A stretch of DNA of 64,000 bases from assembly GCF_010119385.1 (NCBI RefSeq), contig NZ_VFIE01000018.1, positions 432,375 through 496,374 on the forward strand. The letters run 5' to 3'. Position 1 is the first letter of the stretch. The number at the start of each line of letters is the position of its first letter. This DNA comes from Nesterenkonia haasae (GTDB lineage Bacteria > Actinomycetota > Actinomycetes > Actinomycetales > Micrococcaceae). The notes beneath the pieces were generated by a model. That model was not told the origin of the DNA and did no database searches. It was given only the letters and a program-made list of their open reading frames with translations. The position numbers were made by a program, and so were the translations under genes. Below, in pieces: positions 9,777 through 18,033 of this stretch.

Positions 9777-10259
9777 ATGACTACACCAGCTCCGGAAAAA
9801 TCCGCAGGACGACGCCGCCGCGGAACCACCTCACCAGACTCACCGCGGCCTCGACTCACGTTAGGTGCCGTGGGATGGACGGTCTCATGGCTCGTTCCCA
9901 CCGCACTGATGGGCGCCATCCTCTTGGGACTGTCCTTCGTCCCGGGCTTGGACGGCGAAGGATACCTGACCCCCCTGATTCCGCTCCTGGCCGCCGCAGC
10001 GGTCGTGGTGGGCATTCCCGGCACACTCCTGGTGAGTTGGCTTCTGCGACATCACCTCAACCCCGTTGCGCATGCCTTGGGTTACATCCTGGTAGGGCTG
10101 CTATACGGCCCGGTGGTGCTCTTCGCCGGAGCCGGCGGACTGATCCCCATGCTGATCCCGATCGTCGGATTTCCCGCCGGTGTGCTGCTCGGTCTCGGCC
10201 GGTGGATCGCCCAGCCGCTAGCGCGTGTTGAGCAGCCAGCCGACCCACCCACTTCATGA
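9777..10259 (+). CDS. Small integral membrane protein, function unknown
   Basis: The 160-residue protein has an Arg-rich, Pro/Ser-rich N-terminus of about 30 residues, then four hydrophobic helices separated by short turns (around LVPTALMGAILLGLSF, YLTPLIPLLAAAAVVV, ALGYILVGLLYGPVV and GGLIPMLIPIVGFPAG). I do not recognise a family. ATG 9777 is preferred over an upstream start at 9738, because the earlier codons only extend a charged tail. A strong hairpin follows the stop, so the + transcription unit probably ends here. Confidence 0.7.
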   Translation: MTTPAPEKSAGRRRRGTTSPDSPRPRLTLGAVGWTVSWLVPTALMGAILLGLSFVPGLDGEGYLTPLIPLLAAAAVVVGIPGTLLVSWLLRHHLNPVAHALGYILVGLLYGPVVLFAGAGGLIPMLIPIVGFPAGVLLGLGRWIAQPLARVEQPADPPTS

Positions 10260-10264
10260 TTGAG

Positions 10265-10297
10265 GGCTCGGGCGGTGCCGTTCTCACCGCCCGAGCC
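10265..10297. terminator. Perfect 13-bp stem-loop between convergent genes
   Basis: GGCTCGGGCGGTG and its exact reverse complement flank a 7-nt loop immediately after the membrane-protein stop. There is no clear T tract. The position between convergent genes fits a bidirectional or intrinsic-like terminator. Confidence 0.7.
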
Positions 10298-10456
10298 ACA
10301 GGTCGGATGAGCCTATTCTGAAGCCGTTGCACCGATACTCCAGGTGCTCGAATCCCACCTGATGTGGGCGCACCTGAAGTGCACCGCACCCATAGATTCT
10401 GTTACCTCGGGCGCCGTCTGACTAGTCCACTTTTGTCTATAGATAAAGTTCGGCGC

Positions 10457-11671
10457 TCAGGATTTCTTGATTCCTGTCACACGGACCTCCCAGCGATCTT
10501 GGTCGTCGTAGCCGCTGGTCATCACACCACCGAATGCCTCGGCACGGTCCTGCATGCCCCTGAGACCCGCTCCGGACTCTCCCCAACCCGGTAGGCTGCG
10601 CTCCGGCACGAGCACTGTGTTGGTCACAGACATGCTGACGTGCTCATCGGTGACCTCGATTGCGATCCAGCACTCTGCGCCCCGTCCGGCGAACTTTGCC
10701 GCATTCGTGGTGCACTCCTGCAGCATCCGGTAGAGAGCCGCGCTGACCGACCTCGTGAGTGAATCCAAGTCACCGTCGATACTCAGGTGCACGGTGATCC
10801 CCAGACTCTCGAGTTCCTCTGCAAAGACCTCAGCACCAACTCGCACGTCAAGCTCGCTGGCGGAAGTGAGCGGGCTGACGGCCTCATCAGGGATCTGGTC
10901 ATCCTTGAGCACCGCCAGCATCCTCCGGAGGTCGTTCAGCGCCACCCTGGAGGAGTTGCCGATTACCTCTACAGCCTCCCGGTATGCCTCATCGGTGTCT
11001 TTTACCTGCGCTGCGCGGGACTGCATGGCAATGATGGTGATGTCATGGGCCACGATGTCGTGGAGATCACGAGCAATCGACCGGCGCTCAGCTGAGGTGG
11101 CCACCGCATGACGTGCCTCCACTTCCTCAAGGTTGCGGGAAGACTGCAGGCTGGAGTTGGTGGCGCGACGGAAAGCCGATCCGATGCCGTAGGCCACAAG
11201 AACCCCTCCGCTGATCCCTGCGAAGCTCAGGCCGGCTGTAGCCAAATCATCAAGCATCACCGAATACGCCCCGGCCCAGAGCAGCATCACCGCCAGTGTT
11301 CCCCGGCGGAAACGCTTCGTCGTCGCCAGTGCGGCGAGGCCGGTCAGCAGCAGCGCCAGCACAATGGAAAACATGCCGTGCCCAATGAACAGTGCCAGCG
11401 CGAGGATCGCCAGACCTGCGGTGACGCCGATGGTGAGGCTCATCCACAGCAGGATCACACATGCCACAGCCATCAGACCTGCGACTGCGGGCCCGGGCGA
11501 GAACTCCTCACTGGCAACCACCTCGTAGAGCACCTCGACACCCAGAGTGATGCCGAAACCCAGGGTGACCACCACCAGCAGGCCCTTGTTCAGGGTACGG
11601 TAGGACCAATAGCCACCGGCCTCGAATTCTTCGACGAGGGATTGAGCAGGTCCTTGAGCTGATTGAGGCAT
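10457..11671 (-). CDS. Two-component sensor histidine kinase, NarL/DesK-like (HisKA_3)
   Basis: The 404-residue protein starts with about 160 residues of transmembrane helices (5-6 segments). The HisKA_3 phosphoacceptor region RSIARDLHDIVAHD follows, with the His at about residue 204. A C-terminal HATPase domain carries ALYRMLQECTTNAAKF as N box and GAGLRGMQDRAEAFGG as G box. It is predicted to sense a membrane signal and phosphorylate the divergently encoded regulator at 11767. The start is taken at ATG 11671 because TAGACT ends 7 nt before it; the longer in-frame start at 11701 would place the -10 box inside the gene. No large extracellular sensing domain is visible, so the signal may be membrane-embedded. 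Confidence 0.9.
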   Translation of the reverse strand: MPQSAQGPAQSLVEEFEAGGYWSYRTLNKGLLVVVTLGFGITLGVEVLYEVVASEEFSPGPAVAGLMAVACVILLWMSLTIGVTAGLAILALALFIGHGMFSIVLALLLTGLAALATTKRFRRGTLAVMLLWAGAYSVMLDDLATAGLSFAGISGGVLVAYGIGSAFRRATNSSLQSSRNLEEVEARHAVATSAERRSIARDLHDIVAHDITIIAMQSRAAQVKDTDEAYREAVEVIGNSSRVALNDLRRMLAVLKDDQIPDEAVSPLTSASELDVRVGAEVFAEELESLGITVHLSIDGDLDSLTRSVSAALYRMLQECTTNAAKFAGRGAECWIAIEVTDEHVSMSVTNTVLVPERSLPGWGESGAGLRGMQDRAEAFGGVMTSGYDDQDRWEVRVTGIKKS

Positions 11672-11678
11672 GCACGCC

Positions 11679-11684
11679 AGTCTA
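11679..11684 (-). promoter_or_regulatory. -10 box of the histidine kinase gene (leaderless start)
   Basis: Read on the minus strand, TAGACT is followed by 7 nt and the ATG at 11671. Confidence 0.55.
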
Positions 11685-11753
11685 GAGACTTTCTCTCGCA
11701 CGTTTCCCCGGCTGTGACCAGCGAATGACCAGGCCTCCTAGGGGGCGGGGGCA

Positions 11754-11759
11754 TAGGAT
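11754..11759 (+). promoter_or_regulatory. -10 box of the response regulator gene (leaderless start)
   Basis: TAGGAT is followed by 7 nt and the ATG at 11767. The kinase and regulator -10 boxes face away from each other across about 70 bp, so one bound regulator could control both. Confidence 0.5.
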
Positions 11760-11766
11760 GGAAGAC

Positions 11767-12498
11767 ATGACCAACGCCTTCCCGGGCTCTGACACTGATT
11801 CGTCGGGCGCTCAGCCGCCTTCCAACGGCACGGTGCGGGTCCTCATTTCTGACGATCACCCTATGATGTCCACGGCACTGCGCACCTACGTGGACTCTGC
11901 CCCAGGTTTGGAATGTGTGGGTGAAGCCCACGACGGAGAGACTGCCGTTGAAATGTGCGGCGATCTTCACCCAGATGTAGTCCTCATGGATCTGCACATG
12001 CCGTCAATGGGTGGGATCGAAGCGACCCGAGCTATCCGTCGAGAACACGGCGACACCGCGGTGCTCGCCATCACCACATTTTCCACCGAGCTGTATGTGA
12101 TTCCGGCTCTGCGCGCTGGGGCTGGGGGTTACTTCCTCAAAGACGCCGAACCCGAGCAGATCATTGAGGCCATCCGAGAGGTCCATGAGGGCTCGGCGGT
12201 CTTCTCCCCGACAGTCGCGCGGCAACTGATGATCGCGGTGAAGAACGAACCCGAACAGGTCGCCACGGCCCTCAAGCGCTTCCCGGAGGCCCCCCACATA
12301 CCTGCACGAGAACTGGAAGGCCTCCAACTGCTGGCCACCGGGCGCTCTAACGCTGAGATCGCCGAGAAGATGCTGGTCTCGGAAGCGACGGTGAAGGTAT
12401 ACATGGGGCGCCTCATGAAACGCTTAGATGTCCGGGACCGCGTCCAGCTGCTCATCCGGGGTGTTGAACTGGGCCTGGTGGAACCTTCACTCAACTGA
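11767..12498 (+). CDS. NarL/FixJ-family response regulator
   Basis: The 243-residue protein has a receiver domain (acidic pair DD at 29-30, phosphoacceptor Asp at about residue 75 in VVLMDLHMP, TTFSTELY, then YFLKDA). A C-terminal LuxR-type helix-turn-helix follows (LLATGRSNAEIAEKMLVSEA, KVYMGRLMKRL). It is the cognate partner of the divergent kinase. ATG 11767 is chosen because a -10 box ends 7 nt upstream and because similarity begins at VRVLISDDHP. An unusual 22-residue Ser/Pro-rich N-terminal tail precedes the receiver. The linker between domains, about residues 150-180, is longer than in short NarL proteins. Confidence 0.92.
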   Translation: MTNAFPGSDTDSSGAQPPSNGTVRVLISDDHPMMSTALRTYVDSAPGLECVGEAHDGETAVEMCGDLHPDVVLMDLHMPSMGGIEATRAIRREHGDTAVLAITTFSTELYVIPALRAGAGGYFLKDAEPEQIIEAIREVHEGSAVFSPTVARQLMIAVKNEPEQVATALKRFPEAPHIPARELEGLQLLATGRSNAEIAEKMLVSEATVKVYMGRLMKRLDVRDRVQLLIRGVELGLVEPSLN

Positions 12499-12522
12499 GT
12501 CCCCAGGTTAGTGACTATCCGG

Positions 12523-12528
12523 TAACAT
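12523..12528 (+). promoter_or_regulatory. -10 box of the acyl-CoA dehydrogenase gene (leaderless start)
   Basis: TAACAT is followed by 7 nt and the ATG at 12536; no Shine-Dalgarno sequence is present. Confidence 0.5.
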
Positions 12529-12535
12529 GTGCTTT

Positions 12536-13774
12536 ATGACACATGAGCCTGATTCTGTGATTGATCCCGAGTACGACGTCGCCACTCCCCTAGACCTGGA
12601 CTACTACGGAGTCTTTGCTGACCTCCCTGAGGCTGACACACGGTGGTGGGCAGCAGCCCGATCTTTCGGGAAAGGTCTCGAGGCGCGGATGACGGAGCAC
12701 TGGGAAAAAGCTGAATACCCCACCGACTTGGTGCGCAAGGCCGGCACCATGGGACTCTTCACGGACGGCGTCGATGTCTCCGAACTCGGGATGGAAACCC
12801 TCTCTCCCATGGCGGCAGGCCTTGTGAACATGGAAACCTCACGTATTGACGGCTCATTGAACACGGCCCTGGCAGTCCAGGGCGGTCTTGCCGTCCGGAC
12901 CCTGGCACTGTTCGGTTCTGAAGCTCAGAAGGCCGATCATCTGGCCAAGCTGGTCTCCTGCGAGACCCTTGGTGCCTTTGCCCTGACCGAACCCACCCAC
13001 GGATCCGACTCCGTGTCCTTAGAGACCACCGCCGAACTCCATGGGGATGAGGACACCGGCCGGTATGTGATCAACGGAGCCAAGAAGTGGATCGGGAACG
13101 GAGCTTCAGGCGGAATCACCTTCACCTGGGCGCGCGTCGTCGGCGGAGAGCATGACGGTAACGTGCGTTGCTTCCTCGTACCTCAGGAGACACCGGGCTA
13201 CAGGTCTGAGGTCATTCAGCACAAGGCCTCGCTGCGCGCTATCCACCAGGCCCTGATTCAGTACGAAAACGTCGAGCTGCCGGCTGAGACAGTGCTGCCC
13301 CTGTCGAAGACCTTCAAGGACGCCGCGACTGTTCTGTTCGCCACCCGGCTCGGTGTCGCATGGTCCGCGGTGGGCCATGCCGCAGCCTGTGTAGAAGCCG
13401 CACTGAACTACTCCAAGCAACGCAGGCAGTTTTCTAAGCCCATCGGTGCCCATCAACTGGTGCAGGAACGGCTGGCTTACATGGTCTCTGAGCTGACCAG
13501 CATGCAGCTGCACGCCCGCCGGGTCACTGAGCTCGACGCAGCCGGAAAGCTCTCCGGACCGCAGGCTTCGATGTCCAAGCTCCACAACACCCGCAAGGCG
13601 CGGCAGATTGCTCAAGTGGCACGTGACATGCTCGGCGGAAACGGGATTCTGCTCAGCAATAAGGTAGCCCGGCATATGGCGGACATTGAGTCCGCACACA
13701 CCTATGAGGGAACAGAGTCAGTTCAGTCACTGATTATTGGCCGCGACCTCACCGGTTTCTCCGCCTTCGCGTAG
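12536..13774 (+). CDS. Acyl-CoA dehydrogenase, glutaryl-CoA dehydrogenase-like
   Basis: The 412-residue flavoprotein has the usual acyl-CoA dehydrogenase order: an N-terminal helical domain, the FAD-binding signature LGAFALTEPTHGSDS, a middle beta domain (GAKKWIGNG), then the C-terminal helical bundle. The end THTYEGTES-like segment (AHTYEGTESVQSLIIGRDLTG) carries the presumed catalytic Glu at about residue 391, the position used in glutaryl- and isovaleryl-type enzymes. Resemblance to glutaryl-CoA dehydrogenases is strongest in this last segment, but the substrate is not certain. It would reduce FAD and pass electrons to ETF. It is monocistronic, convergent with gcvT, only 18 nt away. Confidence 0.88.
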   Translation: MTHEPDSVIDPEYDVATPLDLDYYGVFADLPEADTRWWAAARSFGKGLEARMTEHWEKAEYPTDLVRKAGTMGLFTDGVDVSELGMETLSPMAAGLVNMETSRIDGSLNTALAVQGGLAVRTLALFGSEAQKADHLAKLVSCETLGAFALTEPTHGSDSVSLETTAELHGDEDTGRYVINGAKKWIGNGASGGITFTWARVVGGEHDGNVRCFLVPQETPGYRSEVIQHKASLRAIHQALIQYENVELPAETVLPLSKTFKDAATVLFATRLGVAWSAVGHAAACVEAALNYSKQRRQFSKPIGAHQLVQERLAYMVSELTSMQLHARRVTELDAAGKLSGPQASMSKLHNTRKARQIAQVARDMLGGNGILLSNKVARHMADIESAHTYEGTESVQSLIIGRDLTGFSAFA

Positions 13775-13792
13775 CTGACGCCTCAGGGGCTG

Positions 13793-14920
13793 CTAGTTTG
13801 CGTCCCTTTTGTAGAAGGGGGGCTTGGTGACTTCGAAGGCTATGGGTTTGCCACGAACGTCCACCTGAAGCTCGGTACCTGGCTCTGTGTAGGCCACCTC
13901 CACATAGCCCATCGCAATGGCATGACCGAGAGTTGGGCTCGGCACACCGGAGGTGATTTCGCCGATAGGTATGCCATCCGGATTCTGGATGACATGTCCT
14001 TTGCGGGCGGCGCGCTTTCCGGAGGCCTTCAAGCCCACTAGGCGTTGTCCCGTGGTCCTGCCCACACCGTCGGCTTTCGCCTGCTCCAGGGCGGCCCGAC
14101 CCACGAAGTCCTCCTCCTTGGAGAAGGCGACCACCGGCAGCCCGGCTTCCTGTGGCTTGCGAGAAGTGGTCAGCTCATTGCCGTAGAGCGGCATACCGGC
14201 TTCCAGGCGCAGTGAATCTCGGCAGGCCAGTCCGCAGGGTGTCAGCCCGAAGTCAGAGCCACCTTCTAACAGGGCACGCCACAGCGCGCCCGCCTTGTCA
14301 TGGGGCAGATAGAGTTCAAAGCCGTCTTCCCCGGTGTACCCGGTGCGAGCCAGCAGGATCTCCTGCCCGCCGATGGTCACCGTGGTGTGCGCGTAGTAGG
14401 AGAGGTTCCCCACCAGGTCGATTTCATCGGCCCGCACGAGGGATGTCACGATTGCCGCACTGGCAGGTCCCTGGACCGCAATCAGGCTGATGCCCTCAGA
14501 TTCGTCCCAGATCTCCACATCGAAGGCCGATGCCCGTTCGCTCAGCGCAGCTGCTACCGTCTCACGGTTGGCCGCGTTCGGGATCACCAGGTACTCCTGT
14601 TCACCGATTCGGTAGGTGATCAGATCATCGATGATCCCCCCGTCTTCGGTGCAGATAAGTGAGTACTTGGCCTTCCCCGGTTCGATCCTGGACAGATTGC
14701 CCACCAGCGCAGTACTGAGGAAGGTTGCGGCATCGGGGCCGATCACCCTCACCTCCCCCATATGCGACAGGTCGAACATGCCGGCAGCGCTGCGCACCGC
14801 TCGATGCTCTTCCAACTCCGAGGAGTACTTCAGCGGCATCCGCCACCCTCCGAAGTCGGTGAAGGACGCACCAAGCGCCTCATGTTCGGCCGCGAGCGCG
14901 GTCTCTTTCAGTTCAGTCAT
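13793..14920 (-). CDS. gcvT: Aminomethyltransferase (glycine cleavage T-protein)
   Basis: The 375-residue protein matches GcvT in length and motifs. These are FGGWRMPLKYSSELEEHRAVR near the N-terminus, GMFDLSHMGE, the folate/lipoyl-arm region ARTGYTGEDGFELYLP, and the C-terminal barrel with EITSGVPSPTLGHAIAMGYV. It transfers the methylene group of the aminomethyl-lipoyl H-protein to tetrahydrofolate, releasing ammonia. Its ATG shares one base with the gcvP stop (TGATG), so it is translationally coupled and under the same glycine riboswitch. No gcvH or lpd is adjacent. Confidence 0.96.
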   Translation of the reverse strand: MTELKETALAAEHEALGASFTDFGGWRMPLKYSSELEEHRAVRSAAGMFDLSHMGEVRVIGPDAATFLSTALVGNLSRIEPGKAKYSLICTEDGGIIDDLITYRIGEQEYLVIPNAANRETVAAALSERASAFDVEIWDESEGISLIAVQGPASAAIVTSLVRADEIDLVGNLSYYAHTTVTIGGQEILLARTGYTGEDGFELYLPHDKAGALWRALLEGGSDFGLTPCGLACRDSLRLEAGMPLYGNELTTSRKPQEAGLPVVAFSKEEDFVGRAALEQAKADGVGRTTGQRLVGLKASGKRAARKGHVIQNPDGIPIGEITSGVPSPTLGHAIAMGYVEVAYTEPGTELQVDVRGKPIAFEVTKPPFYKRDAN

Positions 14921-17790
14921 CAGTTCACCTCAAAGGCTTCAGGCGGTGGGCAGGAGCAGACCAGGTTGCGGTCACCATGAGCGCCGTCAATCCGGCTTAC
15001 CGGAGGGAAGTACTTGTCCTGCCGAAGAGTGGCGACTGGGAACGCACCCTGTTGCCGGCTGTAGACCCGGTCCCAGTGATCGGTTGCCACCACCGCCGCC
15101 GGGTGAGGTGCGTGGCGCAGTGGTGACTGCGCAGCCTCGTGCTCTCCGTCGATCACCTGCTGTATCTCAGCGCGAACGGCAATCATGGCCTCGATGAACC
15201 GTTCGATCTCTTCCAGGTCCTCCGACTCGGTCGGCTCCACCATGAGCGTGCCCGCGACGGGGAACGCCAAGGTAGGCGCATGGAAGCCGTAGTCGATCAG
15301 CCGCTTGCACACATCCTCCGCGGTGATGCCGCTGGCTTTCGTGAGTTCGCGCAGATCCAGGATGCACTCGTGAGCGATCAGGCCGTTCTCCCCGGTGTAG
15401 AGCGTCGGGTAGTGGTCGGCGAGCCTCCGGGAGATGTAGTTGGCGCTCAGCAAGGCGTGCGCCGTGGCGCTGGTGAGCCCATCAGCGCCCATCATCGCCA
15501 AGTACGCCCAGCTGATCGGCAGAACCCCAGCGGAGCCATAGGCCGTGGCAGTCACCGGCGCGAGCCCGGCAGCATCATGCGGGCCGCCCGGCAGGAAAGG
15601 CAGCAGGTGCTCAGCCACCGCAACCGGACCCACACCTGGCCCACCGCCGCCATGCGGGATGCAGAACGTTTTATGGAGATTCAGGTGGGACACGTCTCCG
15701 CCGAACTCGCCGGGCTGAGCCAGCCCAACCAGAGCATTCAGGTTGGCCCCGTCCACGTAGACCTGGCCTCCGGCCTGGTGGACCTTCTGGCAGACTTCAC
15801 GGACGTCAGCCTCGTAGACCCCATGGGTGGAGGGGTAGGTGATCATGATCGCGGCGATCCGGTCCGGGTACTGCTCGATCTTGGCGTCGAGATCGGCCAG
15901 GTCGATCGTGCCGTCCTCAGCGGTGGCCACCACCGCCACCTGCAGTCCGGCCAAAACCGCTGAGGAGGCGTTGGTGCCGTGTGCGGAGGCCGGGATCAGG
16001 CAAATGTCCCGAGCGGAATCGTCGTTGGACAGGTGATACTGCCGGATGGCAAGCAGCCCTGCGTACTCTCCCTGGGAGCCAGCATTGGGCTGGATCGACA
16101 CCCCGGCGTATCCGGTGATCTCCGTAAGCCGCTGTTCCAAATCGGCAATCATTCCTCGCCATCCTGCCGTCTGGTGCTCCGGGGCGTAGGGGTGGATCCC
16201 CGCGAACTCCGGCCAGGAGATGGCCTCCATCTCTGCGGCCGCATTGAGCTTCATCGTGCAAGACCCCAACGGGATCATGGTCCTATCCAGGGCGAGGTCC
16301 CGGTCGGCAAGGCGCCGCAGATAGCGCATCATCTGGGTTTCAGAGCGGATGGAGTGGAAAATGGGGTGCGTCATGAACTCGCTGGTGCGCGCCAGGGAAT
16401 CGTCAAAGGCATAGTCACCTTCGAACTCCACGCCGTCGTAGAGCTCTGCGGCCTGGCTGGGCTTCTCGACAAGGTCGAATGCATAGGCCAGCAGGTACAT
16501 CTCCCGGGTCGTGGTGGTTTCATCGGTGCTCACACCCACCGTGGTCTCATTGACCCGGCGGAGGTTGATTCCCGCCGATTCAGCCTTGCCGAGCAGAGCC
16601 TGGGCCTGCTCGGATGTGTCACAGCGAACCTGCACTGTGTCGAAGAAGGAATCACTCACCAGCTGCCATCCGGCTCCGCGCAGCACCTCGGCAAGGGCCC
16701 GAGCCTGGTTATGTGCCCGCTCCGCGATGCGGGTGAGGCCTTCAGGGCCGTGGTAGACCCCATACATGGAGGCGGCTACGGCCAAGAGTGCCTGAGCGGT
16801 GCAGATGTTGGAGGTGGCTTTCTCCCGGCGGATGTGCTGTTCGCGTGTCTGAAGGGCCAGCCGGTAGGCGGGGCGCTCCTCAGCGTCCATTGAGACACCC
16901 ACCAACCGTCCCGGCAGCTGTCGCTGAAGACCGGACCGCACCGCCATGTACGCAGCGTGTGGGCCGCCGAAGAACAGCGGGACGCCGAACCGTTGGGAGC
17001 TGCCAACAGCAATGTCGGCGCCCTGCTCACCTGGTGCGGTGATGAGGGTCAGGGCGAGCAGATCGGCTGCGACGGTCACCAAGGCTCCACGTTCCTTGGC
17101 TTCAGCGATCACTTCACTGTGGTCCACGACGGCACCGGAATTGCCAGGCTGCTGCAGCACCAGCCCGCAGATCTCACCACCGGGCAGACCCTCACGGAGG
17201 TCGCTGAATTCAAGCTCGATACCGACAGCTTCTGCGCGCCCGGAGATGACGGCACGGGTTTGCGGGAAGACATCCGCGTCGACCACGATCTTCGCGGCGG
17301 CAAGCTTCTTATTGGATCGGCGCATCAGCAGAATCGCTTCGGCCACCGCTGATGCCTCATCCAACAGCGAGGCGTTAGCTATATCAAGGCCGGTAAGGTC
17401 GGCGACCATTGTCTGGAAATTCAACAGCGCCTCCAACCGGCCCTGGCTGATCTCCGGCTGGTAGGAGGTGTATGCGGTGTACCAGGCTGGATTCTCCAAG
17501 ACATTGCGCAGCACCACGCTGGGAGTATGCGTGCCGTAGTAACCCTGGCCGATCATCTGCGTCTTCACCTGGTTCTGTGCCGCGTACCGGCGGAGCGCGG
17601 CAAGTGCTTCCGGCTCGGAGAGCGCAGGGGGCAGGTTCAGCGGCTCGGACTGTCGGATTCCCCCGGGGACGGCAGAGTCGACGAGCTGTGTTAGCGAGTC
17701 ATGGCCGAGGGTATTCAGCATGATCTGCGCTGAATCATCAGTGGGACCCATATGCCGGGAAGCAAATCCGGAGGGAATCGAATATGTCAT
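14920..17790 (-). CDS. gcvP: Glycine dehydrogenase (decarboxylating), P-protein
   Basis: The 956-residue protein is a full-length homodimer-type GcvP, with N-half and C-half fused in one chain. The N-terminus [10 protein letters not shown] is typical. The PLP lysine lies in [18 protein letters not shown], at about residue 707, with the glycine-rich loop following. It decarboxylates glycine and loads the aminomethyl group onto lipoylated GcvH. It is the first gene after the tandem glycine riboswitch and is coupled to gcvT downstream. GcvH must be encoded elsewhere in the genome. Confidence 0.97.
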   Translation of the reverse strand: MTYSIPSGFASRHMGPTDDSAQIMLNTLGHDSLTQLVDSAVPGGIRQSEPLNLPPALSEPEALAALRRYAAQNQVKTQMIGQGYYGTHTPSVVLRNVLENPAWYTAYTSYQPEISQGRLEALLNFQTMVADLTGLDIANASLLDEASAVAEAILLMRRSNKKLAAAKIVVDADVFPQTRAVISGRAEAVGIELEFSDLREGLPGGEICGLVLQQPGNSGAVVDHSEVIAEAKERGALVTVAADLLALTLITAPGEQGADIAVGSSQRFGVPLFFGGPHAAYMAVRSGLQRQLPGRLVGVSMDAEERPAYRLALQTREQHIRREKATSNICTAQALLAVAASMYGVYHGPEGLTRIAERAHNQARALAEVLRGAGWQLVSDSFFDTVQVRCDTSEQAQALLGKAESAGINLRRVNETTVGVSTDETTTTREMYLLAYAFDLVEKPSQAAELYDGVEFEGDYAFDDSLARTSEFMTHPIFHSIRSETQMMRYLRRLADRDLALDRTMIPLGSCTMKLNAAAEMEAISWPEFAGIHPYAPEHQTAGWRGMIADLEQRLTEITGYAGVSIQPNAGSQGEYAGLLAIRQYHLSNDDSARDICLIPASAHGTNASSAVLAGLQVAVVATAEDGTIDLADLDAKIEQYPDRIAAIMITYPSTHGVYEADVREVCQKVHQAGGQVYVDGANLNALVGLAQPGEFGGDVSHLNLHKTFCIPHGGGGPGVGPVAVAEHLLPFLPGGPHDAAGLAPVTATAYGSAGVLPISWAYLAMMGADGLTSATAHALLSANYISRRLADHYPTLYTGENGLIAHECILDLRELTKASGITAEDVCKRLIDYGFHAPTLAFPVAGTLMVEPTESEDLEEIERFIEAMIAVRAEIQQVIDGEHEAAQSPLRHAPHPAAVVATDHWDRVYSRQQGAFPVATLRQDKYFPPVSRIDGAHGDRNLVCSCPPPEAFEVN

Positions 17791-17837
17791 AGGCTCAACC
17801 TTACGGGCAGGGGTGCGCTAGCGGTCAGTACCCCTCG

Positions 17838-18033
17838 CTCTGTGCTCGGACCTGAGAGATTCGCCGCATAAGTCGGCTTGCACCTTCGGTGAGAGGAGGG
17901 GCGTCCTCCTCTATTTTCCAGAGTTGCCACCCCGTTGCGGTCCTTCAGTGGACTGGCCTGAGAGATTCGGAGGGGGTTCCTTGCTCCTTCGGCGCCGAAC
18001 AGTGTGAAACTGTTCGGACTCTCCCGCATCAGG
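17838..18033 (-). promoter_or_regulatory. Tandem glycine riboswitch upstream of gcvP
   Basis: On the minus strand the leader shows two copies of the glycine aptamer core. Aptamer 1 (about 18033-17950) has GCGGGAGAGTCC, GCCGAAGGAGCAA and AATCTCTCAGGCC. Aptamer 2 (about 17935-17838) has CACCGAAGGTGCAAGCC and AATCTCTCAGGTCC. These conserved blocks define the gcvT RNA class, which turns the glycine cleavage operon on when glycine is plentiful. The gap between aptamer 2 and the gcvP ATG at 17790 is about 48 nt, room for a short expression platform acting on translation. A full terminator hairpin is not obvious there. Confidence 0.95.

Noticed and set aside
10341-10376. tRNA T-arm-like sequence around CTCGAATCC
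   Set aside because: Only a short stem is present; no acceptor, D or anticodon arms could be built around it.
17787-18029. 80-codon minus-strand frame before gcvP
   Set aside because: It covers the glycine riboswitch, whose conserved bases explain the sequence.
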